A DNA stretch of 64,000 nucleotides. It comes from Oxyruncus cristatus. Lineage: Eukaryota; Chordata; Aves; Passeriformes; Cotingidae. The notes beneath the pieces were generated by a model. The model did not search any database and had not been told where the DNA came from. It worked only from the letters and a program-made list of their open reading frames with translations. Of this stretch, positions 24,542-36,130 are shown piece by piece (the stretch's first letter is position 1; the number at the start of each line of letters is the position of its first letter). The position numbers and the translations under genes are program-made. Location: positions 453,132 to 517,131 of the forward strand of contig VXAY01002202.1 of assembly GCA_013399855.1 (NCBI GenBank), read 5' to 3'.

Positions 24542-25689
24542 TGTCATGGGTTTACCAGGGCCCCCCCCACCCCGGGGTTGAAAAAAAAATAGTTAATTTC
24601 AAGTAGATTTCCGGAGCAAAGCCAATCGCAAATTTCAGGAATGCCTCTGCCAATGACATATTTAGGAAGACGGAAGAGAAGATGAATTGCACAGAAGAAA
24701 TTCCAGTCCAGAGGAGAGCAGAGGAGAACAAGAGACAGCGATGGAGCCTCCAAGGTCAGTGTAGCAGGAGGGGGGGAGGAGAAGCCCGAGGGGGCCCCCT
24801 CTCCCCCTCCAGCAGGGGAAAAGAATTAAAAACTAAAACCCCTGTCACATGTGGAAGATTATTTGGAGAGAAGAGACCCTCCGGCAGCTCATGAAAGAGC
24901 CTGTGCCAGAGCAGAGAAGTGCATGGAGGAAGCTGTAACTCCTTGGGAGGCCTAAGATGAAACAGAGTCTTGCTGGAGACCTGTGGCCCTTGGAGAGAGA
25001 AATCTACGCTGGATCAAGTGTCCCGGGTAGGACTTGTGATCCCAGTGAGGGATTTATGCTGGTGTAATTCATTTGTGACCCTAAAGGACAGCAGAGGATG
25101 GAAGAACTGTTGTCCAAGGGTAGACTCACATTGGAGAAGCTCATCCAAGGCTGTCGTCGGTGAGAAGGGACCCCACAAGAAACAGGGGATGGACTCAATG
25201 CCATTATCCCCTGTAACAGTGGTGAAGACCCTGGTGCAGCAAGTTGTCCCCTTGCAGTCCATGGAGGACCTCACTAGACCTGAGTACTCCCCAGCCTCTG
25301 GTCCTGGCCAGGCAGGGAGGAGCGAGGGAAAGAGAGAGAGATTTCCAGCTGCAGCCAATCAAAATCATCATCCTAAAGATAATAGAAGAAAACTTTCAAG
25401 TGCTGCAAATTTGATTTAGAGGAACTGTAAACCCTGAAAGTAGAGAAAAGACTTTTCTCCTCCTGGACTGATACGGGGAGAGGGATAATTTTGTGAATAT
25501 ATAACATTTTCTTCATAATTTTACCTAGTCAGAATTGTTGTAGATATTATTCTTTAGTTTTTATCCTACTAGTAATAAATTTAATATTATTCCCCCACAT
25601 CAAGTCTCTTTTGTCTGTATAAAACTTCTCTCATCTTATAGCAATTGTGAAAAGGTTGAAAAAAATCGGTCCAGAGTAAACCCATGACA
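24542..25689 (+). mobile_element. Near-complete solo LTR, ERVL-type
   Basis: The element begins TGTCATGGGTTTAC (24542) and ends with its exact reverse complement GTAAACCCATGACA (25689), and the match continues imperfectly to about 22 bp. It is flanked by CACTA on the left (24537-24541) and CACTG on the right (25690-25694), a 5-bp target duplication with one change. Near the 3' end, AATAAA (25574 onward), a CCCCC run and 'catcaagtctcttttgtctgtat' match the polyadenylation/R-U5 region of avian ERVL LTRs and fix the plus orientation. At ~1.15 kb it is long for an LTR. A frame of 149 codons (24970-25419) lies inside but is not a retroviral protein that I recognise. Confidence 0.85.
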
Positions 25690-26610
25690 CACTGATATCA
25701 TATGAATGTTATGGCTAAAGACCCAAATCAGTCTCAATAATAGCAAAAAACTACACACCCCATCCCCTACCCTTATTTTTATCTCTAAACCCTTGCATCA
25801 AAACTAAATGAAAACTCTTTAATATTAAAAACTGGAGCTGTGTAATTTCCAAATACTTCTGCAATTCTCCTTACAGTACAATAAGATAGCATTTTTTACA
25901 AGAAAATAGTTGCTATTGTTGCAAAAGAGGGCAATCAGACAGCCCAAATGAAAATAGATGATTAAACGCTGGAAAAAGTATCCTGGCTGAAGAGTTAAAG
26001 GCATACTACTTAAACTTTCATCACAATGCAATGACAAGAACAAATTCCTCTTATTATTTTAATGTTTGTAATAATAAATGATAGTCTATCTCGATTTAAA
26101 TAATTGAAGCATATGATCTTTTTCTCATTTTTTCAGATAACAGAAACTTACAGCCATGTAGATGGCTGTTATCCCTTCATAAATAGGTGAACTTGACCTC
26201 AATATTTGGAGTCTTCTTAGTACAACTGTAATATAAATATGGACAAACTGAAAATAAAAGTTTTCTCTTTTCCAAAAAAAATCAGTTCCCACATTTTTGA
26301 CAGCCATATATTTATATTGTCACAAGTTTTCTTCTGATCTGAACTTTTAATACAAATCTGATTTCATTCATGGACACTGAGATAAAAACCTGAAAAACTC
26401 TAAGATCATTTACTCAGAGTTCTCAAGTCTGGAAGAGATTAAGTGTAAAAAGTTGCAGATGATGAGTTTAATCAATGCTCATAGGTGAAAGCAATATACC
26501 ATCGGAGAGCGAAAATTCTGTGGAACAGTAGCAACAGAAGGTGGCTCAGTGGTTGCATTTGCACAGGTGGCTTTAAAATATGTTCTGTGTCAACTATCTG
26601 AAACCTCAAC

Positions 26611-26664
26611 CTGCTTTCATTGAAGCTGATGGCAAAACTCCCATTGAATTCAGTGGGGGCAGGA
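26611..26664. repeat. Relic resembling an ancient amniote interspersed repeat
   Basis: Two passages here, 'cattgaagctgatggcaaaa' and 'ctcccattgaattcagtggg', closely resemble the self-complementary 'cccattgacttcaatggg...ggcaaaactcc' motif that recurs across reptile and bird genomes. The second is itself a near palindrome. The assignment comes from memory of that motif and is not tied to a named family. Confidence 0.4.
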
Positions 26665-29600
26665 ACTAAATTCTTATCATGCCTTCAGAGAAATTAATCT
26701 GCTCTTCAGTACTCATGTAATATACATATGCAGCCTATAATTAAAAAACATCATATAATTAGTGTTTAGAAAAACACTTGGAAAAGTAGACCTTAATTGA
26801 ACATCTGATAAATTTAAAAATATTGATATTCCATGTTTTTCTTTGAGCATTTATGTTTCACAAACTACTATTTACTACATAAGTCAGGTGAATTAAGGAA
26901 GTATTTTTCCTATTATTAACATTATGGAAATCTATTTTGAGTAATTCAATAAATTATATTTCTAAGTCTGTTAAAAGACAAGACACACTATTAGACATAA
27001 TTAAAGAAGGAAAATAAATAATAGCATGTAAATTGAAAATTCATATTGCATAAATATTTTCAGAGTCCAACACTAACTATTTTTCCAACCATATCACTAA
27101 CCAAAACTTTTTTAGCAACAAGCACCAAAACTGTATTATAGCTGTGGTTACCTTTTTCTGCAGTATAATCCAATGGGATTTGGCATCATTTCATTGCTTT
27201 ACTGTAAGTATTATTAAATATTTTTCTACCATTTCAGTAAGCATTTAGATAGTTTATTTTGCACACTTTTTGTGTTCTGCCTTATCAGTTATTGTCATTG
27301 ATACCGAGGGAATATCTTTCTTTTACAAACCAATTTTACAAAGTACATACTAATAATTTATTCTTTTGTAGTTTTTGTTGTTGAACACTGTGCCAAGAGC
27401 TATGAGACTTAAGGTTGTAAGTGAGTGTAAGTATGTGTTCTTAGTCATGATTGAGGACAGTAGGGTTTTAGGTCTGTGAGTGTTTGCACACCAGTATGTG
27501 TAAATAGATTCTTTAGGTTGTCCAGGAACATTCCAGTCAGTCATGTGCATACATTAATTGGTGGAAAGGCTTGAAACAATGGACCAACTTGAAACCAGGT
27601 GACTGACTTATTGAACCTTCACAATGACATATTTGACTAATAGTACAGAAGCCCTCCAGATGGAAGCTTTGGACAGTTTGGCAGCTCCTAGTTCAGTTTA
27701 TATGCCTAAGTATGTTGAGTAATATTCTGTATGGAGTCTCTGAAGGACTCACGTAGGTCATTCCTGCTACAGACATGACTGAATTGTTCCTGGGTAAGAC
27801 CCTGTGGACAACAGAAACTCTTCATGCAGAAATAGTTGCATAAGACAGTCTCCTGTTTGCAGAAGTTTAGATGTTTTGTGTACATTTTAAATACATCAAC
27901 ATCGATGAATTGTGATTGGTTAGTCACATAGGATGATCAGAAATCTGATTCTCCATGCAAGTATTATGCCATGCAAAGATTCCAATAAACTAAGTTTTTC
28001 TCACTTTTTAACCAACACTGAGTATCAGAGTGCAACGATATTATTAATGAGTCAGTAACCTAGTAACAAACAACTAACAACATTTAAGATTCTTGAAATT
28101 ATTCTTCTTGGCCTGGATCTGCCAAAGACACAACTGCCCTCTAGATGCTATGCCATACCTGGCTGTCTCATGTTGTCTCAGTTTGTAAGTTCTTCCAAAT
28201 AGCACTGATTTTGCCTAGATAGCAGTATAGTGCCCTTAATGTTTTCTTTACAGATCTGAATTTGTTCTCTAAGCTCCATTGACTGCGTTGTCTACATGCA
28301 GACACAAACATTTAAGAATATTGACTCCTACCTGTCATGCTGAGTCAGTTGAATTGTTCTTTTACATCCCACAAACCCTGTTTTGGTATCCATTGACTAG
28401 AGTAGGAGCTTATACATCTACATTTAGACACCTCAGTATCTTGACTCCTGATGTCTGGTATCAAGTGTCTCAGAATCTACACAGAAGAAATGTTTGATAT
28501 CTTATAGGTGTTCAGCATAATAGGGAAAAAATTATCCTGAGATTCAGTAATTGAAAACTGAAAAGAAATAGGTACTAAAATTAATGTTGCATTTTTAACA
28601 CTAAGAGCAGCTAATTATTGAAAGATATTATTCTGGTGGATCTTTAATGAGAATCAAATATCCTTCTTGAAAACAAATTCTTATTTTTTATCTTGCCTCT
28701 TTAACTGTTTTGATTAGAATACTTGCTGCTGCGGTTTTTCTTCCTTCATATTTTCCGACAAGTTTAAATTAATTAAGGTCCTAAAGATTTTTGCTGTAGC
28801 TATTTTGATGAGGATGAAGAAAACCCTTAGCTTATCAAATTAAATAGAAGGGAAAATAGTCTTGTCAATCTGGCTAATGGTTCTGCATATTGATCAAACA
28901 TATTCCTTATTAGATTTTTGAGACAGAAGTCTGTGGTTTAATACCTAATGATTATTCTTATGTCAGTCTGAGCAATAATAATTAGAGTGTGATTAACAGT
29001 GTGACTGAGATCTGTGTCTATTTCTTTTCCTCAGATGTTTTTGCCAAGTTATCTTTCTGGCTGAAGTGCTGGTACAAATTGCTGGTACAGAATTTTTTTA
29101 TCTTTATCTTTAAAATCTTGTACTTTATGATTAAACAGCAGAATTTTTATACAGCAATGAGTATTATGAATAAGAGTATTCTGACTGTGATTGACATTTT
29201 TAAAGGTTTGCCTTTTCCTTGGACCTATCTAATCTTTCATAACTATTATCCTGTACTTTTAACAGTACCCATGTGTTGTGTCTGAGGAATTCCTAGGTGT
29301 ACTCAACTACATGAGGAGATTTCTCAACATCCTTTGAGGAACATTGTATTCATTGCAATTCAAATCTTGAATATAAGCTCCTGAAAATATTGAATGTTGA
29401 AGTAGTGTATTCCCTTATCAGGCTCTATTCAAGGATAAGGTCTGAAATGTTCTTAAGTACTTGAAAGTAGGACATTGGTGGACTTCCTACACTGATGTAG
29501 CCTAATATAAAACACTCTTTGCAACCATCAAATTTACAAGACTGTTAAGACTTCAGTCTCACCAAGCTTTGACCTGAAAAAAACCCCACCCTGAATACCT

Positions 29601-32600
29601 CCAGTAGGTCATTGTATACCTGCCCAGAATGATCGGTATGAGAAAGGGATTGCATTCAGCACCTTCTGACTGCCTGTCTGGAACTAGAATCCATACAGAG
29701 TAATACCCAGCAGAAGAGCATTTCCTGCATAATTTTAAAATTATGAGAACACTGTGTATATAACACTTCAAGATAATCTAGCTGGTGATGGAGGAAGAGG
29801 TTAGGATGGATCACCTATTTTTCCTATGGATGCTTTATTACTACATAGGAAATAATCAAGACCTAGGCTATATGTAGGAAAAAAAAAATGAGGGCACATA
29901 ATAAGCTGTAGTGTGGTGAGTCTTAGGTTCTTGACTCTACTTCAGGAATGCTTATGTGTTTCATAAATGATGTCCAGATAAAAAGCAGAAAAAAAATGAT
30001 GCAAGGTCTTAAAGGTGCCATCTTATCTCCTTTGAAATATACAGGTTAATTATTTCAGAACCTGGATCTTACCTACAGGATTTATTTCTGCCATACTAAA
30101 TTTATATCCTTTTTGCATGGAGACACAATCTGAAGAAAATAGAACACCTCACTGACTTTTCTATTTCACTCTGAATAGTCTATTGCTCAAAGATTATAAT
30201 TTACCCAAAGAAATTTAAAACCATGGCCTTGAATCTTCTTGGACAGAGGGATGAATTCAGCTTCCAAATGCAATTACAGGTGTGCAATTGAGGTCTGTGA
30301 GATTTTCAAACCTCATCTTCCCTCACAAGAGGTGTGGATTTGACGCCATATGTCACAGGAAAATTATTGTCTCATGTTTCTAATGCAAGAACACAAGCTC
30401 TGGAAAGTTGTTAAATTTTGACACACTTCTGTGTCCATTATTTTATGCTGGATGAAATAGCATGTAGGAGGCTCTCTGCTCTGCATGTTTTCCTTGAAGT
30501 TATTTTTTGCACTTCACTGTAGACAGATTCTATTCCTCTAATTCTGGGTCTTGATACAGATATGATAGAGAAACAGTATCTGTTGTATTGATATATAGGT
30601 AATTGCAGAAATATACTCCAAAACATCTTCAGACTTTGGGATGGTTGATTAAGAATTGCAAGTTTAGTCAGATTATGTTAATATACATTTTTATGTGAAC
30701 CTTTCTCTGCAAAAAAAAACCCCAAACCTCTTTGAAATTAACACTATTTGCAAAAAAATACATTTATTCTTGAAGTCATATCATAGGATTTTTAAGTTTT
30801 TTTTCATCTCTGTAGATGTTATGTTGAAGAAAAAAGGATTTACATAATAGCTTAACTCTGTTCCGTCAGTTTTTACAGCTGTCTTTCATTTGACCCAGCA
30901 ATGGGAAAATGTTCTAAATAGCATCTCTTTATTTGCTGAAACAACTGTTTGTCAGCAGGTTGAAAAGTTAGGATTTCATGTTTGCTCCTTCCAGCATTCT
31001 GTGAATTGACTTTATCTCACCTGGAGTTTGAAATTAATGTGTGTGTATCCAAGATACATGGTGGTTAGTACATGCAGTTTTCACGATCAAATTCTAAGTG
31101 TCTTTCCAATTTCTTTATTTTCAAAATACAATTTGCATTTGAATTTAGTTGCACTAAACACAGGCATTTAATAGATTTACCATCAAGTAAACAGTTCACA
31201 ATTACACAATTGCGAAAATCATTATGTACAATATACATCAATATATAATGACCATTTTGATTGAATAAAATGTAATGTCATAGAAAAAACAACACTGTAA
31301 AACAAGAGGACAACAGGGATTACTTATGAGAATTCCTTTTGTTTTCAACTATTTTATAAAGCCTTTAGAGATCTCATAAATAGTTTTTGTGAACTTTTAA
31401 ATATGCAACGAAACTTTTGGCAGATGATATGTGAGGAGCATTTTTTCTTCTCTCTAAATTAAAAATGCTTGAGAAAAGAAGGGGAAGGATATTTTTGCTT
31501 TCACTTTTGATGCAAAATAGTTATAGAATATCTTCTTCAAATATTTACTGACCTATTCTGCCTTGCTTTCACACTTTCTACTAATGGGCACATTGAGAGT
31601 CTTTTGCAGTCTTCTGCTTTTACTACCACTTGTGACACTAGACTTAACACTAGATTTAAACTCAGGATTCTCCTAATCATATTCTCTTTGGCCAGGCATT
31701 TTACTGCTTCATGTCCATGGACACTTGCCTTAACCAATACAGTAGCAAATTTTCTCCCATTGCATGTCTTATTACCACTTAAAGCTTTGCCAAGTGGGTA
31801 GAACCAAATCTGGTAGCTACTCAGTGTGAAGAAGAAAGAATTAAAGAGAACTGTCCAGGACTGATCTAACTTAGGGGAGAGCAAAAGTGGAGTCTGAATG
31901 CCCAAATCAACAAAACCAGCCAGGGCCTAAGGAGGGGCAGCTGAGTCTCTTCACGGTATGCAGGGGCAGCTGCACCCAAAGAGGAATCACCCAGATGTTA
32001 TCACAGATGACAGAAGTAGCCATGGAAGTTCTTTTCCTATACAAGTCAAACTAAAGTTGTTGTATGCTGCCTTTATGGGGATGACTGAATTTCCAAGGAG
32101 TTTTTCACCTGACCAGCCTGACCAGGAGCGGTATGAGTGATGTACATGCACTTTCCCTGTGAATTCAGTGCATTTCTACCCTCTCATTTGATCAGCAACA
32201 TTGAATAAATAATAAATTGAAGATGGTTTGTAACTAATTAGTTACTCCTTTGGGTAACAGAAGCTCATTGGAACAGGTGTGATCTCCTACCGTGCATGCC
32301 TGCGGTACCATGCTCATCATGCTGGAAGCCTTTAATCACTAATGTTTTAAAATTAATGAACAGGACTAAAGCAAGAGGTTAATCCAGACAAAAATCATTT
32401 ATCCTTTTCCTAAATCTGGATTTAATGAGTCTTAACCTCATTTCATGTACAATAACATATGTCACTGAGTAGAGGTAAAAGACCTGAATCTGACCACATT
32501 GTTACTAGCATATGTTTAGAAATGAAATTCCGGTCTTAAAATTCTTGATTTATTGTGTGGGCAGTACAATCTTAATTTCAATCCCCATGTAAAGTCCTTA

Positions 32601-34062
32601 TTTGCCAAAGCATGTAGGATGGAAAATCTATTGTTTCTCTGCCAAATCATTCACTTATACTTGACTTAAATACCCCTCCACTTACATTTCATATGGATTA
32701 TTCACATATTCTCTTTAAGAAAATACCTTTCTGAATTTAATGTATTGAAAGCTTTATGATGAAAATAATTAAAATATAATAATTTAGTTATTACATAATT
32801 TAAAAAACAATTAAAAATAGCGAGAGTAAAATAATGGAATATTTTTCTTCATGAACATTGACTGTATTTAAAATCATTTAAAATATTTTACTTATTGAAG
32901 AAAATTGAGCTTTTAAACATTTCTATTTATACATTATATTATTATGACCATATTAGTCAGAGAGAAAAGTCTCAGAGGCTTTAGTGAAAGAATGTTAAGC
33001 TGTTTCTCTTCTATGGTTTCTGTAGACTTCTACCTCTACCCATTTAACAATATATACCATGTACTACACTAAGAAGTTTCACAACTTTTGAATGATTTTA
33101 TGTGTTCAGTTTTATAACAAAGAGTTGACAGATTTGTACTTATTTAGAACTTACATAACTTTTTTAATTTCCTGACCAGTGGATTATTTGATATATGATT
33201 TATTGTCTATTTTCTATGTGTGCACACAAGATTTGTTCCAGCTCCAGTGGATTTCCCAAAGGCTGTGTGTTTCCATGATTATATCAGCAGCTATTCAGCT
33301 GGGGCTCTTATGTTAGAGTTGTGTCATTCAACTGGCAGTGCATTGGTTCTTTCAGCAGCAAAGAAGGACTGATGAAACTGAGGACAGTAAAGGTCCTGGA
33401 GTCATGTCTAGCCTCTTCTTCTTCCACTTTGGAGTGATGGGAAGTTTAGGAAGGCGCTGTATTCTGCATGTGACAAATCCCAGAGTTTCTCTGTCCATCA
33501 GATCTTGAAATATGTCTTCTGAAATGAGAGGGGGCCAGAGCCAAACACATGTGTTCTCCACATGTTTGAACCCTCCATCTTTTAGACTCCTACGTTGGAT
33601 CTAGGAATGGTAGCTATAGTTCTCTTTTTCTCTCTCTTCTTTTTCTCCTAATCTCCTTTCTTAATAATTTGGGTAATTTAGGACTGAATTGGCTGATTTT
33701 GTTAAATTATGTGGGTTAGCATGTGCTAAGTCAATGCTTTGTGGAATGCTTTATTTTGGTTGTATGTTGCCCTTGAAAGTTTTGCCAAGTTCCCTTATTT
33801 TCTAAAGTTTACCAGTAAAAGTACCCTCTGAGAAAACATGAGCAGCTTTTCTCCTATGCATTTTCTCTTAAGGTATTAAAAGAACCAAGGACTCTTCTAA
33901 TACATCTGGAGGGCAGATATTGTTGGAGCCTTGTGTATTCTTAAAATAAAATCCCTTTGGTGAGCTCATAGCTCAAGACTTCTGGTTTTAAAAGTCTATT
34001 CCTAGTCTATTGAAAACTCTTTGCGTGCTAAGACTCCAGAATAAAACCAAGAAAAAACAAGT

Positions 34063-34174
34063 TGTGTGTTTTGATGTTGTTGTTGTTTTGGTTTGGTTTT
34101 TGTTTGGTTGGTTTGGGGTTTTTATTGGTTTGTTGCTTTTTTTTGTGTTTGTTTGTTTGCCTGTTTGTTTTTTT
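34063..34174. repeat. T/G-rich low-complexity tract
   Basis: About 110 bp of TTG, TTTGG and TTTG units ending in (TTTG)n. It generates Val/Leu/Phe-rich and Lys/Thr/Gln-rich frames on the two strands that are not genes. Confidence 0.9.
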
Positions 34175-36013
34175 CTAACACTGACAGTAACCAATCAAAT
34201 AAAATGGGGAAATGGGGGAGGAGTGGTAGGGATCGTGGGTGCAAGACACTGTGACAGGACACCTCAAATGAAAACACAGAGCAACATAAATCTAAATATA
34301 AGGTAACAGTGTCTGTTGGATGCATATTTACTCATCCAGCTATTCATCAATATTTCTGGAATTATAAATTAGAAAAAGACACTTTAATGTTTGATGAGTA
34401 AGGCAAAATAATAAGAATAACAAAAATATTTAGAATCTACCCTCCTATTATCCTCAGGGCTATAGTTACTTATGTTTAAGCACTCAGACACATTTTTTTC
34501 TGTAACACTTGAGAATGCCAATTGGTTTAGATTCCCAATTAAAGGTGTCAAAGAAAGGAAAAAGTAAAATGGTTCCTGGCTTTAGACTAAGCCTTTGGGA
34601 ATTCAGTTGAATGAAATGGATGAGACCTAGGAGCAGTTAATCACTTTATGTTGTACAGATAATGGCAAAAGCAGAAATAATGCGGTGAGCTTTTCCCACA
34701 ATTCTCTACCAAAGTAAAAACTTATACAACTCTCTATGTTAGCTGATTTCATTAGGGTGCCTTTAAATTAGAACAAAGTTCATTTTGTTAGCCTTTAGCA
34801 GACTCTCTTAGGACAGCTTGGTTTTGACTAGCAACAATGTATGGTCTCCCCTGCCAGGGCATTCAATTTCTCCTCAAATTAATTTAAATCTTCCCTTGTA
34901 ATTTAAAATTTTTATTTGTCATTGTCAATGTAACATCAATTATTTCTGGCTCTGCCCTCAATTTGGCTGCAAGAATCAGTCTCTTGATACTGTTTAAAAA
35001 CTTGTTAGGAATTTTAGAAAGGGATACTGAGCAATCTAATGATAATTATTTTTGTCATTGTTAGTTTGAGTAATCATGTACCCTTTGTAAGAGTCTGATA
35101 ATGGTGCTGTATTCTACAGGAATGTGAGTTGTATAAACTAAAACCAAAAAATGTGACCTGGTTGGAAGTTTCTAAATAAATATAGGATATGAATTAACAT
35201 ATGTGGAAGCTCTACTTTGTAGGCAGGAAAGTTAATTTTCATATCTTTGTTTTGTATCTTATGAACATCAGGAACTCATTTATTTTCTTTCATTATTTTT
35301 TGCCTAGATTGAATTTTCTTAGTATTTTTTTTTCTTTATCAGATGGTCTAATGCCATAGTTCCATAACTATTTAGAAAGCAGTCGGATAATGGCAATACT
35401 CATTTTTACCCTCTCTTCAGACTCCATATTGCTGATGAACACAGTCCCTTTTAATGTGCCACTCCTGTCAGTAACTTTTTTTGAATCTGGATATGACCAT
35501 ATGGGCTGACTTAATGAATTATGAGCAGTACTATTATATGCCTGCAGGCTAATGTTTACCTTCATTAAAAAAAAACTCAGACATATAACCAAAAAGAAGC
35601 AATGGACTCATTTTTAGTGATACCCTTACTAAATAAAAGTTCAATGAGTTCATTCTTTGCTCTACAGAACCTACTTTTAATAAAAATAGTTGAAGCTAAT
35701 GTATTCCTTTCCCACAGGAGCCCTCAGACTGTCAGCAAATTAATTTCTCACATGAACCCCACAAGTTTCCAGTGTTACAGGACAGTCTCTGTGGTAAACT
35801 AGGTCACTGTTCTTACTAAACAGATTTTCAGCCCTGAAGGATCCTCATTTAATGAACGAATTTATAAATTAATGATGTCTTTCTTTCCTTTTGTGAAAGA
35901 AAATATTTAGATGTGAAGGAGAAAAAGGTAATAAAACAGGAACTGAAATTCTCTCTGTGCCATAGGGTGCAGGTTGATTTATCACTGCTCAAAATTTCTC
36001 ACAAGGTTTTCAG

Positions 36014-36130
36014 TTCAAACAGTGGAAGACCAAAAGTACCTCATCCTAAGAATTCAGGACCTATCCAAGCTGAATAACCATGATCTTGTGGCAGTGCTAC
36101 ACAAGAAGAAGCAGTATTTAAATTTTTTTG
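36014..36130 (+). CDS. Weak candidate exon, unidentified
   Basis: Begins after 'ctcacaaggttttcag' and could end at a weak donor (TTTG/gtgaaa). One frame is open: two bases, then 38 codons starting QTVEDQKYLILRIQ and one trailing base. The peptide is charged and amphipathic, as coiled-coil proteins are. Its entry phase would fit the exit phase of the candidate exon at 15042-15147. The donor is poor and the same frame continues open for a further 24 codons to a stop at 36204, so this may be chance. Confidence 0.18.

Larger units (their letters stand above)
25690..36013. other. Long AT-rich stretch, sparse simple repeats
   Basis: About 10 kb without CR1 or LTR bodies that I recognise. It contains a relic resembling an old amniote interspersed repeat (26611-26664), an imperfect duplication at 28276-28475, a T/G-rich tract (34063-34174) and an unassigned 122-codon minus frame (31537-31905). 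It is probably intronic or intergenic. Confidence 0.5.
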
